A stretch of 12,228 nucleotides of DNA from an uncultured Chlamydiae bacterium. Lineage in GTDB: Bacteria; Chlamydiota; Chlamydiia; Chlamydiales; SM23-39. The notes under the pieces were generated by a model. The model had not been told where the DNA came from. It saw only the letters and a program-made list of their open reading frames with translations, and did not search any database. The position numbers and the translations under genes were made by a program. Shown here in pieces: positions 6,180 through 12,228 of the stretch. The stretch lies in NCBI GenBank assembly GCA_903889795.1, contig CAISYW010000017.1, forward strand, positions 1 through 12,228, in the 5' to 3' direction. Every line of letters begins with the position of its first letter. Position 1 is the first letter of the stretch.

Positions 6180-6989
6180 TCACATGGCGTGATAAGAGAA
6201 AAAAGTCATGTGGATAAGGTTAAGAAGAAAATGACAGAGAATGGCGCTTTCAATTTTTCCTGAGATCAAATAGACGCTTCCATAGAGAAGAGATGCGAGA
6301 AAGACAAATGCTAAAATTTCTAGATTGGGGCTCCAATAGATGTGAGTGGCTGTAAACAAAACCGAGGTAAGAATGAGAGCCAATATTTTTCCCGGCATTC
6401 GATTTTTAAAAGTTTCAGAGAGAGTTTTTTGAACAAAACCTCGAAAAAACCCTTCTTCAGGAATCGATGTTAGTATGAAGTTGCTCAGGATGCGCGCTGC
6501 CGCGAAGGAAGGGAGTTTAAACTGCCAGTGAGTTACTCCGCCGATCGTAGCGAGAATGGCCAAGAGAGCAATTCCGGCACATCCAATCAGAAAACCCTTC
6601 ATTACCTCCTTCCAATCTTGTTTGGATCGCGCGAGAGGAACGAAAAAAGCTAAAGGAAATAGCCCAATGAGAGAGCCTTGCAATCCAATGGCAAACTTAG
6701 GAGTGAAAAGGAAAGGGGGGTATCCGGGAAAGAGGTGAAGATGAAAGCCGATGCTGGCACAGATCAGGGTAATAAAAAGCGCAAAATTGGGTTTTCGATC
6801 GTAAAAAATCCACAGCAGCAAAAGGCCGATTAAGAAAAGCAATCCGATCAAGAGAATGTTTCCGGAAATGAAGCCCATCAACATGCTCAGGCCGAGCAGC
6901 GTGCCCCAAATTTTCGGATCGCGCCGAATCCATAAACTTAAAAATGAAGATCCTAAAAAAATGAACGCGCAGAGTGTCGATAGATGCAT
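6180..6989 (-). CDS. CPBP-family intramembrane protease (Rce1/Abi-like)
   Basis: Polytopic inner-membrane protein of 269 residues with about eight hydrophobic segments. The three CPBP signatures are complete: EEGFFRG with E178, E179 and R183; FTATH with F212 and H216; and HFLLN with H253 and N257. These residues form the catalytic site in Rce1-type glutamate-dependent intramembrane proteases. Bacterial members have been linked to protein processing, bacteriocin immunity and envelope functions. The substrate here is unknown. The ATG at 6987-6989 follows AAGGA by five bases. The gene begins eight bases after the menF stop, so it is certainly co-transcribed with menF and probably with menD. A protease gene in the middle of a menaquinone operon is not part of the known pathway. 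A role in quinone synthesis or membrane assembly would be speculation. Confidence 0.9.
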   Translation of the reverse strand: MHLSTLCAFIFLGSSFLSLWIRRDPKIWGTLLGLSMLMGFISGNILLIGLLFLIGLLLLWIFYDRKPNFALFITLICASIGFHLHLFPGYPPFLFTPKFAIGLQGSLIGLFPLAFFVPLARSKQDWKEVMKGFLIGCAGIALLAILATIGGVTHWQFKLPSFAAARILSNFILTSIPEEGFFRGFVQKTLSETFKNRMPGKILALILTSVLFTATHIYWSPNLEILAFVFLASLLYGSVYLISGKIESAILCHFLLNLIHMTFFSYHAM

Positions 6990-6997
6990 AAAGTTCC

Positions 6998-8137
6998 TTA
7001 CAATCTTTTAAAAAAACCATTCCATTGCGATAGCTTATGCTCCGACTCCTCCCATTCAAGGAGCGGATCCGAACCTTCTACGATGCCCGTACCCGCATAG
7101 AGAAAGGCTCGATTGTTCTGGATGAGGCACGAGCGAATTCCCACCGTAAAATCGGCTACTTTGGGGCTTGTCCATCCGAGTGGAGCGGCATAGAGGCCGC
7201 GGTCAAACGGTTCGTTGCGGCTTATAAAAGCGAGAGCTTCTTTTGTCGGATAACCACCGACAGCAGGTGTTGGATGGAGCGTATCAAGCAACGCCTCATC
7301 AGTCATTTCTTGTTTCAAATTTCCGGTGATTTGGGAATATAAATGGCAGAGGTGAGAGGATGTTCGGATCTTTGGAACCGACGCTGAGGGTATTGATTGA
7401 CAAAGAGGAGCAAGGGAATCGAGGATGCTCTTTTGGACGATGAAAAATTCACGCCGATCTTTTTCACTTGTGAAGAGCTCTTGCTTTTGATGCAAAGGCC
7501 GTGTTCCGGCCAGAGCGTCGCATTGGATCATTTGACCCCTTCTTTTATAGAGCATCTCGGGGGAGGCTCCGAGAAAAGCGCTGGTCGGAGTAGGTTGGAT
7601 GAGAAAAACCGTTTGATTGACAGCAAGGATCGACTGACAGAGAGCAATGGGATCGATGGGCGATGTACAGTCGATGCACACTCTTCGTGCGAGCACGGTT
7701 TTTTCAAATCGGTTGTTTTCTATGGCTTTGAGGGCTTTTTCGATCAGATCGATCCATTCTTTTCGAGATGGCAGCGAAGAGATGCGTTGAATGCAGCTTT
7801 GAGCTTCTTTGAGCGGTTCTTGTTTTTTGGCAAGAGTGTGCGAACTAACGTTTTCACCATTTTCTGCGAAAATTGTTTTATTATTTTTACGAAGGACTTC
7901 AAATCGGGGTAGAAAGAAAAAAGAGGGAGCAAAATCTCGCCACTCGTTTTGTGTTGCCGGTGAAAAATGGCGCCAGCCAAATCGCATGGCTGAGAGGTCT
8001 TCTGAAGCGGCAATCCCCACAGCGGCCATTGCAAATTCTTGGTCATGGCGCGCCCAGAAAATTTTGGGATAGAGAGGCAATGCGTTCAGCCAGGCAAATA
8101 AATCGATCGAATCGATTTCCCGCTCCTTTCGCCTCAC
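6998..8137 (-). CDS. menF: MenF, isochorismate synthase
   Basis: Isomerises chorismate to isochorismate, the entry step of the menaquinone branch. The 379-residue protein consists of a variable N-terminal part and a complete chorismate-binding domain from about residue 125. Visible motifs are FEKTVLARR with the likely general-base lysine K146, DALAGTRP (207-214), SEKDRREF with the acidic Mg2+ region (224-231), HPTPAVGGYP (288-297), AGTGIVEGSDP (348-358) and EWEESEHK (361-368). Related synthases (EntC, DhbC, PchA) share these motifs, and neighbouring menD/menH/menG decide for MenF. The start is GTG at 8135-8137, preceded by AGGAG at a seven-base distance and overlapping the menG stop as GTGA, so the two are translationally coupled. 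Length is in the EntC range and shorter than E. coli MenF. Confidence 0.94.
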   Translation of the reverse strand: MRRKEREIDSIDLFAWLNALPLYPKIFWARHDQEFAMAAVGIAASEDLSAMRFGWRHFSPATQNEWRDFAPSFFFLPRFEVLRKNNKTIFAENGENVSSHTLAKKQEPLKEAQSCIQRISSLPSRKEWIDLIEKALKAIENNRFEKTVLARRVCIDCTSPIDPIALCQSILAVNQTVFLIQPTPTSAFLGASPEMLYKRRGQMIQCDALAGTRPLHQKQELFTSEKDRREFFIVQKSILDSLAPLCQSIPSASVPKIRTSSHLCHLYSQITGNLKQEMTDEALLDTLHPTPAVGGYPTKEALAFISRNEPFDRGLYAAPLGWTSPKVADFTVGIRSCLIQNNRAFLYAGTGIVEGSDPLLEWEESEHKLSQWNGFFKRL

Positions 8138-8853
8138 GACTTATCTCCTCGATAGAGGGTGACCAGGCCCATAAATAAATCGATGGCAATCACATCTTTC
8201 CAGCCGGTCTGGCGCATCCATTCCAGAAACTGTTCGCCGGAGGGGAATTTTTCGATACTCTGATTCAGGTGCCGATAGGGAGATTTGTCTTTTGTAAACC
8301 AGCCTCCGATGTGAGGGATGAGATGTCGTAAATAGAAAAGATAAGGTATTCGCAAACGATTGACAGGGAGTGAGAATTCGAGAATGAGGCAACGTCCGCC
8401 GGCTTTGGTCACGCGATGCATCTCATTTAATGCAGCGATCGGATGTTGTACATTGCGTATTCCAAAAGAAAAGGTGCATAGATCAAATGTCTGATCGTTA
8501 AAAGGAAGAGCTTCGGCATTGGCTTGTTGAAACCGGATGGGAAGCTGAGCGAATTTATTTTTAGCGATATTCAGCATTTTTTCAGAGAGATCGATGCCAA
8601 TCGCACGTTGAATGGGAGCCTTTTTTTGGATCAGAGCTGCGATTTGAGCGCCCGTTCCCGTCGCAAGATCAAGTAGATACAGTGGCGAAATTTGAGGGAG
8701 ATGGTTGGCCAACATTCGCCGCCAATGTAAATCGAGGCCAAGAGATAAAAAACGGTTGGATCGATCATAGGTTGCTGAAATCTGATCGAACATTTCAGAA
8801 ACGCTATTGGGACAAAGAGGAGAGACGAGCTTGTTTTTTTTCAAAGCATCCAC
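8134..8853 (-). CDS. menG: MenG/UbiE, demethylmenaquinone C-methyltransferase
   Basis: Uses S-adenosylmethionine to methylate demethylmenaquinone, the last step of menaquinone synthesis. UbiE homologues can also serve ubiquinone, but no ubiquinone gene is seen here. Hallmarks are MFDQISATYDRSNRFLSLG near the start, SAM motif I LLDLATGTG, GIDLSEKML, the FGIRNV string and, towards the end, YRHLNQSIEKFPSG, all diagnostic of the UbiE/Coq5 family. The start is uncertain. The open frame reaches a TTG at 8949, which would overlap the ligase by 146 bases and add unlike residues. GTG at 8853 (239 residues) or TTG at 8844 give a family-like length with about a 50-base overlap, and neither has a strong ribosome site. 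The stop overlaps the menF start by four bases. Confidence 0.92.
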   Translation of the reverse strand: MDALKKNKLVSPLCPNSVSEMFDQISATYDRSNRFLSLGLDLHWRRMLANHLPQISPLYLLDLATGTGAQIAALIQKKAPIQRAIGIDLSEKMLNIAKNKFAQLPIRFQQANAEALPFNDQTFDLCTFSFGIRNVQHPIAALNEMHRVTKAGGRCLILEFSLPVNRLRIPYLFYLRHLIPHIGGWFTKDKSPYRHLNQSIEKFPSGEQFLEWMRQTGWKDVIAIDLFMGLVTLYRGDKS

Positions 8854-10195
8854 AACGTGCGAGTAATCCTGCAATCCCGAAAAACAGAAGTTTTCCCTGC
8901 TGAAAGACAAGCGGATAATAGTCGCAGCATCCAATAAATAGGAAGCCAAGAAATGCGCTAAATAAAAGAGCGGTTTCCGGCGATGGGTCGATTACTCGCC
9001 ATCCACCCCAAATCAATAAACCAACCCAACAAAAAAAACAGGCTAAAGAGAAAAGCCCCATTTCTGCGGCAATCAACAAAAAAATATTATGAACGGTCGA
9101 AAAATTGCGCTGGGATAGATCGGATCCCGGGGGTAAGTATTCAGGGGCTTGTATGGAAAATTGCCCGTAGCCGACACCTAGAAAGGGATGCTGTTTGATC
9201 ATTTTGATCGCGATATCTTGATAGTAAATGCGCTCCTGATCAGCTCCTCGCGAGGTTTGGTTGTAGTTGACGACTCCGCCGCGAGTGTAAATTTGTTCAT
9301 GCAATAAAATCCCCACAATCGTCAAAGATACAAGAATTAAAATAGCAACGGATCGAATTGAGCTCTTTTGCCGCCGGCGGATCCAGATTAACCAAATGGC
9401 TGTACTGATCGTATAGGCAAAAAGTGCCGATCTCGAATAGGTAACGGCCATTGCGAAGAGTTGGATAAGATAGGCCGAAGCAAGCCAGAGGCGACGCTTT
9501 TGATGAATGAAAAACAGATAACTTGTAATTAAGAGAGTTACCGCGAGAAAACCTCCCATGACATTGGGATGGGGCATGGTGCCCATGGCTCGATAGATCC
9601 ACGCACAATTTAAAGAAGGCTGAAACCAGAGATCGAATAGCCATCGATGACCGTCAATGACAGGGAGAGTTGCGCAAAGCGGCTGCTCTCCAATGAGGCG
9701 TAAGCCCAGCATATGTTGATTGAAATATTGAAGGATCGCGATGCATCCTTGCAACAGACCCGCCGCAAATAGCGTCCATGCAAAAAATTTGAATAAACGT
9801 TCTTTTGGCTGAGGTGTGTGGGCAAGAAAAAAGAAAAGCGATAGCGGTGTAAAAAACTGTAACAGCCGGATATAGATTAGCGGATAGTTATGAAAAGGGG
9901 AGTCGATGATCGAAAAAACCGATCCCAAAAATAGCAAAGCCAGAAATAGCGCTCCGCGCTCTTGGTAGCGCTTGCGGATTTGCCAAATTCCAATAACTAA
10001 AAAAACAAGCCCAATGAGGTCGGTAAGGTAGAAATAAATTTTCGGATCGAAAAGTTTTGACAATTCGAATCCGGACGGGACCAATGTTAAGGAATAGAAA
10101 CGAAAAAGCTTATCGTATTTATGTTCAATTGGTATTGCAAAAAAAAGTAAAATTAATAGCGATAAAATTACACGCGTTTTACTTTTTTCTACCAT
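8804..10195 (-). CDS. O-antigen ligase / Wzy_C-family membrane protein
   Basis: Polytopic inner-membrane glycan-handling protein, 463 residues and roughly 10-12 hydrophobic segments. Enzymes of this family (WaaL ligases, Wzy polymerases, PglL oligosaccharyltransferases) transfer lipid-linked glycans in the periplasm. The Wzy_C region shows TMPHPNVMGG (206-215), TYSRSA (252-257), R322 in a loop before HPFLGVGYG (336-344), and the conserved histidine H369 in STVHNIFLL, followed by AEMG. The exact activity cannot be told from sequence. WaaL-like ligation to lipid A-core is the usual annotation. I place the start at the ATG of 10193-10195, just before the first hydrophobic helix, overlapping the typA stop by 17 bases. 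The longer frame to 10300 lies inside typA coding sequence. Its end overlaps menG. Confidence 0.82.
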   Translation of the reverse strand: MVEKSKTRVILSLLILLFFAIPIEHKYDKLFRFYSLTLVPSGFELSKLFDPKIYFYLTDLIGLVFLVIGIWQIRKRYQERGALFLALLFLGSVFSIIDSPFHNYPLIYIRLLQFFTPLSLFFFLAHTPQPKERLFKFFAWTLFAAGLLQGCIAILQYFNQHMLGLRLIGEQPLCATLPVIDGHRWLFDLWFQPSLNCAWIYRAMGTMPHPNVMGGFLAVTLLITSYLFFIHQKRRLWLASAYLIQLFAMAVTYSRSALFAYTISTAIWLIWIRRRQKSSIRSVAILILVSLTIVGILLHEQIYTRGGVVNYNQTSRGADQERIYYQDIAIKMIKQHPFLGVGYGQFSIQAPEYLPPGSDLSQRNFSTVHNIFLLIAAEMGLFSLACFFCWVGLLIWGGWRVIDPSPETALLFSAFLGFLFIGCCDYYPLVFQQGKLLFFGIAGLLARCGCFEKKQARLSSLSQ

Positions 10196-11999
10196 TACGT
10201 TTTCTCTCAATCTCTGTGAGATATTGCTTGTGCATCCGAATAAAATTGGGTGTGACTTCAGCGAGCTCGTCATCTTCAATATAATCAATTGCCTGTTCAA
10301 GCGTGAATGTACGTGGCGGCGTTAGAACGATGTTTTCATCGCAGCCGGCGGCTCGAATATTGGTGAGCTGTTTTGCTTTTGTCGCATTCACAACGAGATC
10401 ATTTTCGCGAGAATGTTCCCCTACGATCATGCCTTCGTATACTTCGTCGCCGTTTTTGACGAATAGAGTGCCGCGATCTTGTAAGTTAAAAAGAGCATAA
10501 CCATTTGCTTTGCCGGAGCTGTTGGCGATCATAACACCGCGAGAGCGTCCGACAATATCTCCTTTCCAGGGTCCAAAAAGCTCAAATATCGAAGTGAGAA
10601 CACCGAGACCGGAAGTGCGGGTCAAAAAGTCGTTGCGATAACCCATTAGGCCGCGCGTGGGCACAAGAAAAGATAGTGTCGTTAAACCATGCTCAGAGGT
10701 TGAAAGGGAGCGCATTTCGCCCTTGCGCTTCGATAAATCCTCAATGACCATTCCCGAATATTGTTCAGGTACTTCAACGTGAACCCGTTCCATGGGTTCC
10801 ATGACAGCTCCATCAATCGTCTTGGTAATGACTTTTGGTTTGGAAAAGGATAACTCATAACCTTCTCGGCGCATGGCTTCAATTAAAACGGCCAAATGGA
10901 GCTCGCCGCGGCCACAGACGCGGATCGCGTCGTCACGCTCGGCAATCTCTTCAATTTTTAATGAGATGTTGGCTCTTTTCTCTTTATTCAGGCGGTCGCG
11001 GAGTTTGTTCATGGTGATGTGTTTGCCGTCGCGTCCAACCATCGGGCTGCTGTTAATCGAAATTTCGATAGAGACCGTTGGTTCTGCCAGTGTAATTGGA
11101 GGTAATTGAACAATTTGATCGGGTGCGCAGAGTGTGTCTCCAATATCAATTTCCGTTACGCCTGCCAAAGAGACAATATCTCCTGCTCCAGCACTCTCGA
11201 GTTCAACTTTTTTCAGACCCAGATGACCTTCGATTTTGGTGATTCGATGAACAGAATGATTGCCGTTTCGATCGACGCGAGTCACGCTATCGCCCTTGGC
11301 AATTTTGCCTTCGAGAATTCGACCTGTTGCCAGTCGTCCTAAATAATCATCATAATTGAGCGTAGCTGCCTGCATGAGAAAAGGAAGGTCCAGGTTGCCG
11401 GGAGGCGGGGGGCATGCTTTGATAATCATTTCGAAGAGGGGTTCCAAATCTTTAGGCTCATCTTTCTGATTATTTATCGCGTAGCCCTGAGATCCGGATG
11501 CATAGATATAAGAAAAATCGAGCTGATCATCATTGGCGCCTAATTCGAGAAATAGATCAAATGCCTGGTTCAGGGTTTGATCGGGATTGGCGTGCGGCCG
11601 GTCGATTTTGTTGAGGACAAGAATCGGCTTAAGGCCCAGTTTGAGTGCGGCAGAGAGAACAAACCGTGTTTGAGGCATGGGGCCTTCTTGCGCGTCGATG
11701 AGGAGTAAAACGCAATTGACCATTCCGAGTACGCGTTCGACTTCGCCGGAAAAATCGGCATGACCCGGAGTGTCGATAATATTAATTTTAAAATTCTTGT
11801 AATATACCGAGGTGTGTTTGGCGAAAATGGTAATGCCGCGTTCTCGCTCTTGATCGTAACTATCCATGGCGCGCTCTGGAATTTTTTCGTTAGAGCGAAA
11901 GATATTCGATTGTTTTAGCAAATTGTCCAGAAGTGTGGTTTTACCATGGTCAATGTGAGCTATGATGGCGATGTTGCGGATTTTTTTTGGGTCAAACAT
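10179..11999 (-). CDS. typA: TypA/BipA, ribosome-associated translational GTPase
   Basis: Elongation-factor-like GTPase that binds the ribosome and is needed in many bacteria for growth under stress or cold and for late large-subunit assembly. The 606-residue length is typical. The G domain shows G1 AHIDHGKTT (14-22), the switch segment RERGITIFAK (52-61), G3 DTPGHADF (76-83) and G4 NKID (130-133). The BipA-specific C-terminal half follows, including SINSSPMVGRDGKH, GRGELHLAVLIEAMRREGYE, RGLMGYRNDFLTRTSG and the terminal DELAEVTPNFIRMHKQYLTE. The ATG at 11997-11999 matches the family N-terminus, although only weak Shine-Dalgarno sequence precedes it. It is the promoter-proximal gene of the minus-strand run, and its stop lies inside the ligase start. 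Confidence 0.98.
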   Translation of the reverse strand: MFDPKKIRNIAIIAHIDHGKTTLLDNLLKQSNIFRSNEKIPERAMDSYDQERERGITIFAKHTSVYYKNFKINIIDTPGHADFSGEVERVLGMVNCVLLLIDAQEGPMPQTRFVLSAALKLGLKPILVLNKIDRPHANPDQTLNQAFDLFLELGANDDQLDFSYIYASGSQGYAINNQKDEPKDLEPLFEMIIKACPPPPGNLDLPFLMQAATLNYDDYLGRLATGRILEGKIAKGDSVTRVDRNGNHSVHRITKIEGHLGLKKVELESAGAGDIVSLAGVTEIDIGDTLCAPDQIVQLPPITLAEPTVSIEISINSSPMVGRDGKHITMNKLRDRLNKEKRANISLKIEEIAERDDAIRVCGRGELHLAVLIEAMRREGYELSFSKPKVITKTIDGAVMEPMERVHVEVPEQYSGMVIEDLSKRKGEMRSLSTSEHGLTTLSFLVPTRGLMGYRNDFLTRTSGLGVLTSIFELFGPWKGDIVGRSRGVMIANSSGKANGYALFNLQDRGTLFVKNGDEVYEGMIVGEHSRENDLVVNATKAKQLTNIRAAGCDENIVLTPPRTFTLEQAIDYIEDDELAEVTPNFIRMHKQYLTEIERKRNGRKK

Positions 12000-12004
12000 G
12001 AGTC

Positions 12005-12052
12005 AGTTGGTGTGGTAAATTTAGAATTAGGCTTAAGTTTAAGACACCAACT
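12005..12052 (-). promoter_or_regulatory. Inverted repeat in the typA leader
   Basis: AGTTGGTGT at 12005-12013 and ACACCAACT at 12044-12052 form a 9-bp perfect inverted repeat around 30 AT-rich bases, ending five bases before the typA ATG. If transcribed it could enclose the translation start region in a stem-loop. If not, it could be a protein-binding dyad. TTGCAA and TAAATA upstream (18-base spacing) are the best promoter-like pair I see, and they are weak. Confidence 0.35.
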
Positions 12053-12135
12053 ATTTAATTGGTAGAGATTTCTTGTTGCAAAATGATAAAAAAATGGGTT
12101 ATATTTTGTAGCAACCTTATCGTTTTTAAGGATGT

Positions 12136-12159
12136 ATACCGAACGTGACTCAAAAATCG
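12136..12159. repeat. Second copy (half) of the ATACCGAACG dispersed repeat
   Basis: The 24 bases here match 6110-6133 with a single change (GAACGTGAC against GAACGCGAC). Beyond them both copies carry a TTGGCCA core. On the minus strand GGC, TTGGCCAA and CGATTTTTGAGTC occur in the same order in both, with this copy carrying an insertion. No partner arm is present up to the window edge, so it is either a single-armed copy or the other arm lies outside. Both copies have the same orientation relative to the downstream minus-strand gene (menD, typA). Confidence 0.65.
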
Positions 12160-12228
12160 GATTTTCGGCTTGGCCAAAGCCTCGGGGATCGATGATCATA
12201 AGTCGGTCCATATTTTTAATATGAAGCG
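12160..12228. other. Right-edge intergenic sequence
   Basis: No gene start can be supported here. It contains a small GGCTT-GGCCA-AAGCC hairpin within the repeat tail and an AT-rich CATATT-TTT-AATATG hairpin at 12209-12223. A minus-strand frame through this area runs into typA and has no recognisable features. Confidence 0.4.

Noticed and set aside
7397..7912. 171-codon plus-strand frame opposite menF
   Set aside because: It is antisense to a complete isochorismate synthase whose motifs are all in the other frame, and it has no family features.
11960..12211. 83-codon minus-strand frame upstream of typA
   Set aside because: It reads through the dispersed repeat and overlaps the typA start, and shows no domain or ribosome site.
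1..12228. tRNA, rRNA or CRISPR array
   Set aside because: I looked through the intergenic stretches and saw no cloverleaf-like segment, ribosomal RNA sequence or regularly spaced direct repeat.

Overview
The window looks like a chromosomal segment from a Gram-negative bacterium with a moderately AT-rich genome. A lipopolysaccharide-type ligase implies an outer membrane with glycan, and the classical menaquinone (men) genes imply a menaquinone-based respiratory chain. The MFS permease resembles the transporter families of intracellular bacteria (Legionella/Coxiella/Francisella Pht-like), and the TypA/Men proteins read like those of environmental Chlamydiota (Parachlamydia/Waddlia relatives). 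The taxon is an inference from protein style only and could be wrong.

Right part (about 12.0 kb down to 3.65 kb, all on the minus strand): typA/bipA, an O-antigen-ligase-type membrane protein, menG/ubiE, menF, a CPBP intramembrane protease, menD and menH. Most of these genes overlap or lie within a few bases of each other and probably form one transcript. The one real gap is 78 bases between the CPBP gene and menD, and it is filled by a 61-base inverted repeat. A related half-copy lies upstream of typA at the right edge. MenF (chorismate to isochorismate), MenD (to SEPHCHC), MenH (to SHCHC) and MenG (final methylation) are four steps of the o-succinylbenzoate menaquinone route.

Left edge (1-173, minus strand): the first 57 codons of menB (dihydroxynaphthoyl-CoA synthase), which runs off the window. 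Many bacteria have menB directly after menH. Here about 3.5 kb of accessory DNA separates them.

Accessory stretch (174-3653): an imperfect palindrome of about 165 bp upstream of menB; a two-gene AbiEii/AbiEi toxin-antitoxin cassette (type IV by homology) with a clean palindromic operator; a 250-base hairpin-rich stretch resembling a leftover IS200/IS605 end; and a plus-strand MFS transporter. The transporter's stop codon overlaps the menH stop codon in opposite orientation. The last residues of MenH are encoded by a strong hairpin, as expected if the gene's 3' end was rebuilt at an insertion junction. No tRNA, rRNA, CRISPR array or intact transposase was seen.
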